Positions 1 to 7,887 are shown, counted from the first letter of the stretch. The stretch: 64,000 nucleotides of DNA from an uncultured Parabacteroides sp. (GCA_944325355.1 CALUZS010000016.1:1-64000); one strand, 5' to 3'. Program-made: numbers and translations. The notes: generated by a model from the sequence alone, not told the origin.

Positions 1-6
1 TATGTA

Positions 7-48
7 GGGGGGTGAAGGACAGGAAGAAGTCCTTCGCCCCCTTTTTTT
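7..48 (+). terminator. Rho-independent terminator
   Basis: A 13-bp stem (8-20 with 29-41, one G·T pair) with an 8-base loop is followed by seven T (42-48). The T tract lies on the plus strand, so it ends a plus-strand transcript entering from left of the window. The minus-strand operon that reaches base 100 is not served by it. Confidence 0.85.
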
Positions 49-99
49 ATGCCCGCCCCTCCCGGGGAAAACGACCGGAATCCCCAAACGGAATGCCCG

Positions 100-225
100 C
101 TAACAGACGAGGATATGCCCTTTTTGTTTCATGATTTGAAACACCCGAATTTTAGGTTTATCCTGTTCTACTGTGGCAAACGCCACATCTTTATGTTTAC
201 TTAAAAATTCAAATGCTTTTTCCAT
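100..225 (-). pseudogene. Truncated pyridoxamine-5'-phosphate-oxidase-like gene
   Basis: A 41-codon reading frame starts with ATG at 225 and stops with TAG at 100-102. It begins MEKAFEFLSKHKDVAFATVE and continues with a KPKIRVFQIMKQ stretch. This matches the N-terminal strand-turn-strand of small FMN-binding pyridoxamine-phosphate-oxidase-like proteins, which normally run to about 130-150 residues. Similarity ends near residue 37, where the family would continue through the flavin-binding core. The bases downstream (1-99) do not restore it in any frame I could read. The gene starts 15 bases after the SnoaL-like lipoprotein gene and is the last gene of the minus-strand operon. I read it as a 3'-truncated remnant; the family assignment rests on a short stretch. 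Confidence 0.6.
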
Positions 226-239
226 AATCATAAATGAGT

Positions 240-791
240 TTAATTATTCATAGAAGAGGAGTAGTGTATGTGTATCAACAGCCATTCTCCCTTATTGCCT
301 TTCTTTAAAATCTGAGTCTCACGTCCTTGGGTATTATGGCGTGTGCCATCAATCTTTAAGGCATTGAAAGTCCAGAAAAATTCAGCCCAAGCATTGTTTC
401 CGTTTACATGGATTTTCAAATGCTCTTTATGTAAGTTCCTACTTTTGAACTTTTTCCCGAAAAGCCCTACAAGTAGGCTATCTCTGATTTCCTGGTAAGA
501 AGTATAATATCCAGACGGTGCGATGAACGAGACTTCATCGGAGTTTACCCATATACGCCTGGACAAAGCCGTATCGCATCGGTTTATGGATTCGACATAC
601 TGTTCTATGACCCGCCTTATTGCTTGTTCATCTACTTGTTCTCCCTTTTTAGTTTTATGCAGTGTGCATCCTTCCAGCATTAAAAGGATACAAATTGCCA
701 GAGGAAATATGACTGACTTACAAATTTTCAAGCTCTTTATGATACAAAAGTGCCCAGACAAGCAGGGCACTTCATGATTGGATAATTTCAT
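240..791 (-). CDS. SnoaL/DUF4440-like lipoprotein
   Basis: The 183-residue product has a hydrophobic segment ending in a lipobox (LMLEGC), so it is probably a lipoprotein. The mature part resembles the NTF2/SnoaL cone-fold family (DUF4440 type): an N-terminal helix (AIRRVIEQYVESINRCD), a central S-x-Y-T-S-Y-Q-E-I-R segment and C-terminal strands with AEFFWTF and a WLLIHIHYS ending. Such proteins bind small ligands or act as accessory domains; no substrate can be named. The ATG at 791 puts about 42 residues before the lipobox cysteine, which is long. A TTG near 728 would give a normal 20-residue signal peptide, so the true start may be internal. It lies 15 bases after the MBL-like gene in the same operon. 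Confidence 0.6.
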   Translation of the reverse strand: MKLSNHEVPCLSGHFCIIKSLKICKSVIFPLAICILLMLEGCTLHKTKKGEQVDEQAIRRVIEQYVESINRCDTALSRRIWVNSDEVSFIAPSGYYTSYQEIRDSLLVGLFGKKFKSRNLHKEHLKIHVNGNNAWAEFFWTFNALKIDGTRHNTQGRETQILKKGNKGEWLLIHIHYSSSMNN

Positions 792-806
792 AGTTCAAAA
801 TCTTCT

Positions 807-1646
807 TTATTTATAAAGAGCTTTACCTAACTCCATTAGTCCGTCTTCTCCGGGTAATCCAGGATATGACTTTTTCATTCCGGCGATAAAGTCCTGTTGT
901 GTTTTGTTCGTTTTTACTATTTCTTTCATTTTTTTCAAATAGCTGATTTTAAACTCTACCGTTTCACTTTTAGCTGCTCCACCATGTCCGCCAATAAACA
1001 ATTCGGCACCCGAAGCCAATGATTTTTCCGCTTCCGCGATCTCTGCATCGATAGCAGCGGGAGACGATATTTGTAAATGGCTGGCGTGCGCTTTTGCCGG
1101 AGTCCAATGTGTGTAATACACCTTTCCTCCTATTAAGATGCTTGCACCGGGGAAATCGGAGCTTGCGCCGTGACGAAATTCGAATGTGACTCCTGCCCAT
1201 GTTTGTACCGTGTCAAATGCTACTTCCGAAACGTTTCCAGTAGGCATTTCCGTTAAGGCATCACCGAATGCCTGTACGAATCCTTTCATCATTCCACCGT
1301 ATATTTCACCTTTCGTAAATGCCGGCATGCCTTCTGCCATTACTATGTCATGGTTTCCGGTTCCGCCTACATGGTAGTTGGTGATACGTTTTGTTATGGG
1401 TTTGCCTAAATTAGACAGGTATGTGTCAAATTCAGCTACATTTTCCTTGAACAACGGCTGTTCCATGCATACAAGTGCATCTTTGCCTTCAATGATATAG
1501 CTTGCATCACCCAACGCATCGTTGGTGTAGTACACATGTAGTTTAAAATTGTCGAAGTCGTATACTTCAAAACGTCCTTTACTCTGTGCCATAGCTGTAA
1601 TTGTTAATAAGTTGAATAGAATAAATAATACTTTTTTCATTGTCAT
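807..1646 (-). CDS. Secreted metallo-beta-lactamase-fold-like protein
   Basis: The 279-residue product starts with a clear signal peptide (MKKVLFILFNLLTITAMAQS, second Met used in this count). The mature protein has the order of a metallo-beta-lactamase fold: early strands, a segment YHVGGTGNHD around residue 92-101, SDFPGASILIGGKVYYTHW in the middle, and a late IGGHGGAAKS. The canonical HxHxDH motif is not intact, so metal binding is atypical or lost. It is probably a periplasmic hydrolase-like protein of unknown substrate. It follows the NAD(P)-binding oxidoreductase gene by 25 bases and precedes the lipoprotein gene by 15 bases, so it belongs to the HxlR-linked operon. Fold assignment is from pattern only. 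Confidence 0.55.
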   Translation of the reverse strand: MTMKKVLFILFNLLTITAMAQSKGRFEVYDFDNFKLHVYYTNDALGDASYIIEGKDALVCMEQPLFKENVAEFDTYLSNLGKPITKRITNYHVGGTGNHDIVMAEGMPAFTKGEIYGGMMKGFVQAFGDALTEMPTGNVSEVAFDTVQTWAGVTFEFRHGASSDFPGASILIGGKVYYTHWTPAKAHASHLQISSPAAIDAEIAEAEKSLASGAELFIGGHGGAAKSETVEFKISYLKKMKEIVKTNKTQQDFIAGMKKSYPGLPGEDGLMELGKALYK

Positions 1647-1671
1647 GTCTTATTTTAATAGTCAATATATT

Positions 1672-2322
1672 TTAATAACCAATGGTGAAACGTTCGTAAT
1701 GGTGTTTGGGGGATTCCAATTCATCTACCATTGCAACAGCATAATCTTCTACGGATATATGGCTGTTACCGTTTGCATCCACAATCAGCTCATCTTTTCC
1801 CAGACGGAATTTGCCAGTGCGTTCTCCCGGCTCCAATGTCCCGGCTGGAGAGAAAAACACCCAATCGATTTCTTTTTCGTTTTTTAGAGTATTCAGATAA
1901 AACTCGCCAAGCGATTTGACACCGCCCATGATACTATCGGGAATTGCTCCAGAATCGACTACCCGAAGTCCTGGGGCACAGAACAATGTCCCAGCACCGC
2001 CAACGCATAAAAGCCTTTTTACTCCAGATTGCTTTGCTGCTTTCAGAATCAATGGGTAATTTTGTAAAGTTTCTTTGTAGATATTTGGATTTGTCCATCC
2101 AGGATTGTACGCACTGATTATGGCATCTTTTCCCGTGCAGATTGCCTTAAGCGCAGAAGTATCTGATACATCTGCTTTTTCGATTGTAAGATTCGGATTT
2201 GAAACTGTTATTTTTCCTGGGTTGCGAACAACTGCTGTTACTTTGTGTCCTCTCGCCAATAATTCATTCAGGATGGCGGTTCCAACAAAACCACTTGCTC
2301 CAATTAATGTTACATTTTTCAT
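1672..2322 (-). CDS. NAD(P)-binding epimerase/NmrA-like oxidoreductase
   Basis: This 216-residue protein has an N-terminal Rossmann glycine motif GASGFVG (residues 8-14) followed by a strand-helix ending in VVRNP. That is the pattern of atypical short-chain dehydrogenases (NmrA, YwnB and YtfG type) that bind NAD(P)H without a classical catalytic tetrad. KDAIISAY and KRLLCVGGAGTL are the expected later strands. The family includes quinone reductases and redox sensors. It is the first gene of the minus-strand operon and is divergent from the HxlR regulator, the usual target arrangement for HxlR proteins that sense electrophiles. A role in detoxification or redox stress is therefore inferred. 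Confidence 0.8.
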   Translation of the reverse strand: MKNVTLIGASGFVGTAILNELLARGHKVTAVVRNPGKITVSNPNLTIEKADVSDTSALKAICTGKDAIISAYNPGWTNPNIYKETLQNYPLILKAAKQSGVKRLLCVGGAGTLFCAPGLRVVDSGAIPDSIMGGVKSLGEFYLNTLKNEKEIDWVFFSPAGTLEPGERTGKFRLGKDELIVDANGNSHISVEDYAVAMVDELESPKHHYERFTIGY

Positions 2323-2370
2323 GCGCTTAAAAATTTGATTGTGCTAAAAAATTTTTTGTTCCTTTGTGTG

Positions 2371-2402
2371 CAAAATTAGTGCGCTTGAATTCTCTTGTCA
2401 AG
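2371..2402 (-). promoter_or_regulatory. Bacteroidetes promoter for the NAD(P)-oxidoreductase operon
   Basis: Read on the minus strand there is a perfect -7 element TAATTTTG (2378 down to 2371) and a CTTG -33 element at 2402-2399, separated by 20 bases. It lies about 50 bases before the ATG at 2322. Confidence 0.65.
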
Positions 2403-2490
2403 TATATTCTTGAATGTTAGATACTTACGTGGTGGTAACCATTGCTGGATATAAATTGTTTACCAACTGAATTTTTTTGAAAAAAAGTTT

Positions 2491-2522
2491 TTTGCTGTTT
2501 GAAAGGTATTTGCTTACCTTTG
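2491..2522 (+). promoter_or_regulatory. Bacteroidetes promoter for the HxlR gene
   Basis: A -33 TTTG (2491-2494) and a -7 TACCTTTG (2515-2522) are 20 bases apart, matching the Bacteroidetes primary-sigma consensus. The HxlR ATG follows at 2549. The divergent promoter lies about 90 bases away, leaving room for a shared HxlR operator in between. Confidence 0.7.
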
Positions 2523-2548
2523 TAGAGTAATTTGAAATATAATTAATT

Positions 2549-2938
2549 ATGGATAGGACGATGATAGAAGATGCTTTGTTCCCGGATTGTCCGATACGGA
2601 ATATTTTGTCCAGGCTGTGTGATAAATGGTCGCTTTTGGTCATATACACTTTAAACAAGGCAGGTAAGGAAACCATACGTTTCAAAGAATTGCAGCGTAC
2701 AATACCGGATATTTCCCAAAAGATGCTGACTGTTACGCTCCGCACTTTGGAAGAAGATGGTTATGTGAACCGGACAGTTTTCCCGGAAGTTCCTCCTCGG
2801 GTTGAATATACATTAACGGAAAGGGCAAAATCTCTGTTGCCGCATATAAATTCATTAATATCTTGGGCAATAGAGAATAAAGATGCAATCATGAAAGACC
2901 GGAGAAGAGCTGTTGTAAAAAGTAAACAAATCCATTAG
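2549..2938 (+). CDS. HxlR-family winged-helix regulator
   Basis: The 129-residue product is a standard-length HxlR/DUF24 DNA-binding protein. It shows the family's N-terminal cysteine in CPI (Cys14), the KWSLLVIYTL helix, RFKELQRTIPDIS as recognition helix region, and the wing ending in VPPRVEYTLTERAKSL. In related regulators such as HypR and YodB the conserved cysteine senses quinones, aldehydes or disulfide stress. That is family knowledge, not shown here. The gene is divergent from the NAD(P)-dependent oxidoreductase operon, which it very likely controls. The long antisense frame across 2425-2745 is a shadow. Confidence 0.85.
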   Translation: MDRTMIEDALFPDCPIRNILSRLCDKWSLLVIYTLNKAGKETIRFKELQRTIPDISQKMLTVTLRTLEEDGYVNRTVFPEVPPRVEYTLTERAKSLLPHINSLISWAIENKDAIMKDRRRAVVKSKQIH

Positions 2939-3056
2939 GGGAAAGAAATCTGTTACCAGTTTCATGTAATCAGCAACTGTGTGAGTGGAAAGAAAAGAGA
3001 ATAGTTCTATTCGATAACAGTCGGAATATGTAAAGACGGAGTAACAATGAGATGTT

Positions 3057-3866
3057 TCATTGTTTTCGAAATTCATTCGGTGTCAGTCCGGTATAACGAC
3101 GGAAGAAACGTGCCATATACGACATCGTGTCGAAATGAAAACGGGCGGCAAGCTCTTTAATTGAAATGTCTGTTGTAGTCAGCAGGCGTTTCATCTCCAT
3201 GATGATTTGCCGGTTTATCAATTCCTTTGGGGATGCGTTCATGGTCTTGTCGGTAATCTTCGACAGGTAATATGGTGTTATGCAGAGTTTCTCAGCATAG
3301 AATTTCACTCCATGCTGCGAATAACAGTGTTGCAACAGTAACCAGTAAAATTGGTTGGACAATTGTCTTGCAGAACCTATCGGTTGCTTGTGATTTTTGA
3401 TGCTTTCCGATAATATAATACTCTCCAGCCCTATGAAGAAGTTTTGCAAATGATTGCGCAACATCATGTAGATTTGCTTTTGTGCCGGGCATTGCCCAAT
3501 CCAAGAAAAGAGCTTTTCCCACATTTCTAATAATTCCCGATGCTCGAGTGATGTATGAATAATCGGCATGTCATATATCACGTCGAAGAATTGGGATGAA
3601 AGGGAAAACGTAGCTTCGTCGAACAGTCCGGATGAGATTTCTATATATTTTATCCTGAATAGTTTGGATATGTCATTAACGACGAATATCGTGTCGGGAA
3701 AAATCAGGACAATATCCCCTTTTCGGATGCTTTTCCGTTTGAATTCTATTGAGACTACAGCCATTCCCTCTTCACAAAACAGCAGGATGCACCCGCTTGT
3801 CCGGATATTCTTTCCTTTTTCTTCAGACCAATCCGATATTCCTTGCCGGTACCCCTTCTTTTCCAT
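3057..3866 (-). CDS. AraC-family transcriptional regulator
   Basis: The 269-residue protein has an N-terminal cupin-like ligand domain (for example a GDIVLIFPDTIFVV strand pair) and a C-terminal double helix-turn-helix. The latter includes YAEKLCITPYYLSKI and ISIKELAARFHFDTMSYMAR, and ends with the AraC signature FFRRYTGLTPNEFR. An upstream ATG at 3914 is in frame, but a minus-strand -7 box at 3902-3895 lies between the two ATGs. I therefore choose the start at 3866. The gene is divergent from the efflux operon beginning at 4024, with a 157-base gap, so it is the likely regulator of that operon. The inducer is unknown. Confidence 0.85.
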   Translation of the reverse strand: MEKKGYRQGISDWSEEKGKNIRTSGCILLFCEEGMAVVSIEFKRKSIRKGDIVLIFPDTIFVVNDISKLFRIKYIEISSGLFDEATFSLSSQFFDVIYDMPIIHTSLEHRELLEMWEKLFSWIGQCPAQKQIYMMLRNHLQNFFIGLESIILSESIKNHKQPIGSARQLSNQFYWLLLQHCYSQHGVKFYAEKLCITPYYLSKITDKTMNASPKELINRQIIMEMKRLLTTTDISIKELAARFHFDTMSYMARFFRRYTGLTPNEFRKQ

Positions 3867-3894
3867 AAGATATGTCGTATTTCGATATTTGCAA

Positions 3895-3902
3895 CAAAAA
3901 TA
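3895..3902 (-). promoter_or_regulatory. -7 promoter element of the AraC-type regulator gene
   Basis: Read on the minus strand the bases are TATTTTTG, matching TAnnTTTG, about 30 bases before the ATG at 3866. No convincing -33 element was seen. A short inverted repeat (TCACT/AGTGA, about 3911-3926) lies just upstream and could be an operator half. Confidence 0.5.
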
Positions 3903-3988
3903 CAATTTAATCACTTTTATGAGTGAATAGTTTTCAAAAGTATCCTTATTGTCGGAATTTGTTCATCCTCCCTGTTTGTAAAGCACCC

Positions 3989-3996
3989 TACTTTTG
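3989..3996 (+). promoter_or_regulatory. -7 promoter element of the efflux operon
   Basis: TACTTTTG fits TAnnTTTG and lies 28 bases before the ATG at 4024. It overlaps an upstream in-frame ATG at 3994, which argues against that ATG as start. A well-spaced -33 TTTG is missing, as expected of a promoter that needs an activator. Confidence 0.55.
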
Positions 3997-4023
3997 CACC
4001 CGAAAATAAGTTATTATTGGAAT

Positions 4024-5121
4024 ATGAAAAAGCAAATTAGCGTATGGACAATGCTTTGCTGTATATGCTTGGCATCTTGTCAGAGTGAAAAGACAGAAAC
4101 GGAACCTCAAACTTATCCGGTTTTGAGCGTGACTGTTTCGTCTGTCGAAACAACCGATTATTATCCGGCATCCATCCGTGGACGGCAGGATATAGAGATC
4201 TATCCGCAGGTATCCGGCAAAATTGAGAAGGTTTTTGTGGTGGAAGGAGAACATGTGCGGCGAGGACAGACACTTTTTATCATAGACCAAGTGCCGTATT
4301 TGGCTGCATTACAGACGGCCATCGCTAATCTGGAAGCTGCTAAAGCCAATGTGTCGACTGCACAGCTCACATATGATGGCAAGAAGGAGCTGTTCGAGCA
4401 GAAAGTCATATCTCAATTTGAGTTGAGTACGGCGGAGAACGCACTCCTTACAGCCAAGGCACAACAGGCTTTGGCTGAAGCGCAGAAAGTGAATGCAGAA
4501 AACAACCTGTCGTATACCGTAGTCTCAAGCCCTGCCGACGGGGTAGTGGGGACAATCCCTTACCGTGTTGGGGCATTGGTGAGCGCATCTTCTCCGCAAC
4601 CGCTTACTACGGTATCTGACAATTCTACCATGTATGTCTATTTCTCGATACCTGAGAACCGGTTGCTTTCGCTTGTACGCCGTTATGGCTCTGTGGAAGA
4701 GACCTTGAAGCAGATGCCCTCTGTGCACTTGCAATTGAACGACGGCAGCCTTTATGAGCAGTCCGGACGTGTGGAGAGCATCAGCGGGGTGCTGGATAGC
4801 CAGACCGGAGCGGCTTCGTTCCGCGCCGCTTTCCCGAACCCTACCGGATTACTGCACAGCGGCGGTGCAGGGAACGTGATGATTACGGAGAAGAGCGACA
4901 ACGCGCTCACCATTCCCCAGGTGGCTACCTATGAGCTACAGGACAAGGTGTTTGCTTACCGAGTCGTACAGGGGAAGGCACAATCGGCTCCGATAGAGGT
5001 GACGCCGCTTAATGACAAGAAATTATACATCGTACGTAACGGCTTGAACGTAGGCGACACTATTGTTGCCGAGGGTGTCGGATTATTGAAAGACGGCATG
5101 CCCGTTGCCATTAAACAATAA
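4024..5121 (+). CDS. RND efflux membrane-fusion lipoprotein (AcrA/HlyD type)
   Basis: The 365-residue product is the periplasmic adaptor of a tripartite RND pump. A signal peptide ends in a lipobox (LASC, Cys about 20). Next comes a barrel-sandwich half (IYPQVSGKIEKVFVVEGEHV, where V-x-G-x-V and GQTLFIID are typical lipoyl-like motifs), then a long alpha hairpin around residues 90-160. The second lipoyl half (SPADGVVGTIPYRVGALVS) and beta-barrel/membrane-proximal domains complete the normal layout. It is the first gene of the efflux operon, 9 bases before the pump gene, and divergent from the AraC regulator. The gene looks intact even though the pump gene beside it is broken. Confidence 0.9.
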   Translation: MKKQISVWTMLCCICLASCQSEKTETEPQTYPVLSVTVSSVETTDYYPASIRGRQDIEIYPQVSGKIEKVFVVEGEHVRRGQTLFIIDQVPYLAALQTAIANLEAAKANVSTAQLTYDGKKELFEQKVISQFELSTAENALLTAKAQQALAEAQKVNAENNLSYTVVSSPADGVVGTIPYRVGALVSASSPQPLTTVSDNSTMYVYFSIPENRLLSLVRRYGSVEETLKQMPSVHLQLNDGSLYEQSGRVESISGVLDSQTGAASFRAAFPNPTGLLHSGGAGNVMITEKSDNALTIPQVATYELQDKVFAYRVVQGKAQSAPIEVTPLNDKKLYIVRNGLNVGDTIVAEGVGLLKDGMPVAIKQ

Positions 5122-5130
5122 GGAAGCATT

Positions 5131-6522
5131 ATGAAACTGAAGGTATTCATTGAACGCCCGGTATTGTCTATCGTTATATCGGTGGCTATTGTGCTGATAG
5201 GTTGCATATCGTTGTTCACGCTGCCTATCGAGCAGTTCCCGTCTATTGCTCCGCCGACGGTGGAGGTGACTACCAGTTACCCCGGAGCCAACGCAGAGAC
5301 TGTACAGAAGTCTGTCATCATCCCGTTGGAGGAAGCAATCAACGGTGTGGAGAACATGACCTATATCAACTCTACGGCGTCTAACGCGGGGGACGTATAT
5401 ATTACCATTTATTTCAAACAGGGTACAGACCCGGACATGGCTGCCGTGAATGTGCAGAACCGTGTCTCGAAGGCACAGGGGCAGTTGCCTGCCGACGTGA
5501 CCCGTATAGGTGTCGTGACGAACAAGCAGCAGAAGTCCATGTTGAAGGCGGTGACGCTCTGGAGCCCGGACGACAGCTACGACACGCAGTTCTTGAACAA
5601 CTACCTGGCGATAAACGTTATTCCTCGGCTGAAACGTATCACGGGTGTGGGCGAGGTGACTTTGCTTGGCTCCAATTACAGTATGCGTATCTGGCTGAAG
5701 CCGGATGTAATGGCACAGTACGGGCTTGTCCCGTCTGACGTGACTACGGCATTGTCGGCACAGAACATCGAGTCGGCGACAGGTGCGTTCGGCGAGAACT
5801 ACGAAGGCGTGTTCCAGTACACCATGCGTTACAAGGGACGGTTGGTCACCCCCGAGGAGTTCGGTGACATCGTTATCAAGTCGCTCCCGACGGGGGAGGT
5901 GCTGCGCCTGAAAGAGATTGCCCGTGTGCAACTGGGCGACGAAGCATACAACTACCGCAGTATGACGAACGGTCATGCCGGCGTGCAGTTCATGGTCTAC
6001 CAGACTGCCGGCTCTAATGCTACAGAGGTAATCGGGGAGATTGACGCACAGATTGCCGAGATGTCGAAGGACTTGCCCAAAGGGGTGGAGTTCGGTGAGT
6101 TGTACTCTACGAAAGACTTCCTCGACGCGTCCATGCACCAGGTAGTGAAGACGCTCTTCGAAGCGTTCCTGCTGGTGGTCATCATTACATATATCTTCTT
6201 GCAGGATGTGAAGTCCATGATTATACCTACCATATCCATATTGGTATCCCTTATCGGTACGTTTGCCTTCCTGTCGTTGGCCGGGTTCAGTATCAACCTG
6301 CTGACACTGTTCGCCCTGGTGCTCGCCATCGGTATTGTGGTGGACGACGCGATTATTGTGGTCGAGGCGGTGCAGGCACGGTTCGATGCCGGCTATAAGT
6401 CATCCTATATGGCTACGTACGACGCGATGGGAGGTATTACGTCGGCTATCATCACGACGACGCTGGTGTTTATGGCAGTGTTCATCCCGGTGTGCAGATA
6501 TTCGCCATGGCGCCCCCGTTGA
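5131..6522 (+). CDS. RND inner-membrane pump, N-terminal fragment of a broken gene
   Basis: This 463-residue frame is the first part of an AcrB/HAE1-type proton-driven exporter, a family of about 1040 residues. TM1 (LSIVISVAIVLIGCISLFTL), the porter subdomains and TM2-TM5 can be followed. The proton-relay aspartates sit in IGIVVDDAIIVVEAV near residue 404. The frame follows the family to VFMAVFIPV and then ends in about eight unrelated residues (CRYSPWRPR) before TGA at 6520-6522. The downstream fragment begins about 200 family residues later, so TM6, TM7 and part of the C-terminal porter domain are missing. I infer loss of function. Nothing shows whether the break is real or an assembly error. 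Confidence 0.85.
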   Translation: MKLKVFIERPVLSIVISVAIVLIGCISLFTLPIEQFPSIAPPTVEVTTSYPGANAETVQKSVIIPLEEAINGVENMTYINSTASNAGDVYITIYFKQGTDPDMAAVNVQNRVSKAQGQLPADVTRIGVVTNKQQKSMLKAVTLWSPDDSYDTQFLNNYLAINVIPRLKRITGVGEVTLLGSNYSMRIWLKPDVMAQYGLVPSDVTTALSAQNIESATGAFGENYEGVFQYTMRYKGRLVTPEEFGDIVIKSLPTGEVLRLKEIARVQLGDEAYNYRSMTNGHAGVQFMVYQTAGSNATEVIGEIDAQIAEMSKDLPKGVEFGELYSTKDFLDASMHQVVKTLFEAFLLVVIITYIFLQDVKSMIIPTISILVSLIGTFAFLSLAGFSINLLTLFALVLAIGIVVDDAIIVVEAVQARFDAGYKSSYMATYDAMGGITSAIITTTLVFMAVFIPVCRYSPWRPR

Positions 6523-7610
6523 TTGACGGTTACGGTGTGTCGAGCGGTTTCGAGATATACTTGCAAGACCGTGTCGGCGGAGACATCACCGAGCTGTACG
6601 ACGTAGGGCAGGCGTTCATCGCCGCACTGATGGAGCGCCCGGAGATAGGGTCGGCTTATACGACGTTCAACGTGAACTTCCCGCAGTACCTCGTGGAGGT
6701 GGATGCCGCCAAGTGCCAGCGTGCCGGGACAACCGCCGACGCGGTACTCTCTACCTTGGCTGGCTATTACAGCGGACAGTATGTGTCGAACTTTAACCGT
6801 TTCAACAAACTATATAGGGTAATGATACAGTCGTCGCCGGAGTACCGTGTCACGCCGGAGTCGTTGACCCACTTCAACCTTTACAGTTCGATGGGTATCA
6901 ACGGTGAAGCGGCTCCCGGATACAGTTCCGGCGACGCTATCCAGGCGATCCGCGAGGTGGCGGCCGAGAACCTGCCCCGTGGCTACGGGTACGAGTTCGC
7001 CGGCATCAGCCGCGAGGAGAGCCAGACGTCGAGCAACACCGCCGTCATATTCCTGATATGTACGGTATTCGTTTACCTCATCCTTTGCGGGCTGTATGAG
7101 AGCTTCTTCGTGCCCTTTGCCGTGATTCTCTCCGTACCGTTCGGGTTGATGGGCAGCTTCCTGTTTGCGAAGCTGATGGGGCTGGAGAACAATATCTACA
7201 TGCAGACGGGTTTGATTATGCTTATAGGGTTGCTGTCGAAGACTGTCATCTTGCTGACAGAGTATGCTTCGGAGCGCCGTAAGTCGGGCATGTCGCTCGT
7301 GCAGGCGGCATTGGCAGCGGCAAAGGTGCGTTTGCGCCCTATCCTGATGACCATCCTCGCGATGATATTCGGTTTGTTGCCGCTGATGTTCGCCAGCGGT
7401 GCCGGTGCGAACGGTAGCTCGTCGTTGGGCAGCGGTGTCATAGGAGGCATGTTGTTCGGTACGCTGGGCATCCTGTTCCTTGTCCCGGTATTCTTCATCA
7501 TCTTCCAGTATATACAGGAGAAGGTGAAGCCCGTGGAGTTCTTGCTGCACCCAGACTGGCAGATTGAGAGCGAGATAGATGCCATAGAACAAAGGAAGAA
7601 AGAGAAATGA
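6492..7610 (+). CDS. RND inner-membrane pump, C-terminal fragment of a broken gene
   Basis: The frame, opening on a GTG, covers the last third of the same AcrB/HAE1-type pump in a different reading frame from the first fragment. It runs from VQIFAMAPPLIDGYG in the periplasmic domain through GYSSGDAI to the final TM helices. GLLSKTVILLTEYASERR holds the conserved lysine of the proton relay and RLRPILMTILAMIFGLLPL is the TM11-12 signature. A second lesion lies near 6858-6870: PESL joins directly to THFNLYSS, whereas relatives have about 30 more residues there. That loss keeps the frame and may have occurred between two ESL-coding repeats. It is translated, if at all, only from an internal start. 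Confidence 0.8.
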   Translation: MQIFAMAPPLIDGYGVSSGFEIYLQDRVGGDITELYDVGQAFIAALMERPEIGSAYTTFNVNFPQYLVEVDAAKCQRAGTTADAVLSTLAGYYSGQYVSNFNRFNKLYRVMIQSSPEYRVTPESLTHFNLYSSMGINGEAAPGYSSGDAIQAIREVAAENLPRGYGYEFAGISREESQTSSNTAVIFLICTVFVYLILCGLYESFFVPFAVILSVPFGLMGSFLFAKLMGLENNIYMQTGLIMLIGLLSKTVILLTEYASERRKSGMSLVQAALAAAKVRLRPILMTILAMIFGLLPLMFASGAGANGSSSLGSGVIGGMLFGTLGILFLVPVFFIIFQYIQEKVKPVEFLLHPDWQIESEIDAIEQRKKEK

Positions 7611-7887
7611 TGTTATGATGTTGTGTGCCTTCCGGATGTGCCGGAAGAGCCCTTGCAAGGGGTATGGTCGGTACCCTGGCATGGGGTCTTACCGATACCC
7701 TTGCAAGGGTGTTCCTAAGGGTCACGGGAGAGGACGCGCGGAGGGTATCAAAACGCCCTCTCCGGCAGGGCTGGAACGCCCCCCCCCAGGGGCATGCCGG
7801 AACAAACAGGCAGGCGGATGCTTGGCTCCGCTATTAATACCCGTCCGCACGGCAAGCCGTGCCCGGCGGGAGAACGTTAAAGAGCAA
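7611..7887 (+). repeat. Structured GC-rich spacer with nested inverted repeats
   Basis: The 277 bases between the pump and the outer-membrane-factor gene hold several inverted repeats. TCCGG/CCGGA is a hairpin at 7631-7645. The palindrome CCCTTGCAAGGG occurs twice (7650-7661 and 7698-7709), and the two copies form the ends of a longer imperfect inverted repeat, 7650-7673 with 7690-7709. GCACGGC-aa-GCCGTGC is a perfect hairpin at 7847-7862. An open frame runs through the whole spacer in phase with the next gene, but its product is a low-complexity stretch rich in Gly, Pro, Arg and Cys with no family likeness, so I do not call it coding. It may be a REP-like element or a structured leader. Confidence 0.55.

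Noticed and set aside
2425..2745. 106-codon minus-strand frame opposite the HxlR gene
   Set aside because: It covers the promoter region and HxlR helices; no domain is recognisable and the plus-strand gene is secure.
5083..6138. 351-codon minus-strand frame opposite the RND pump gene
   Set aside because: It is a shadow of GC-rich coding sequence; its product is rich in Arg, His and Val with no family likeness, and the plus strand encodes a recognised pump.
6810..7682. 290-codon minus-strand frame opposite the pump's C-terminal part
   Set aside because: Composition (Gln, His, Arg) is that of an antisense shadow, and the plus-strand protein is clear.
7615..7887. 91-codon N-terminal extension of the outer-membrane-factor gene
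   Set aside because: The extension is low-complexity, overlaps the inverted repeats and would bury the lipoprotein signal peptide.
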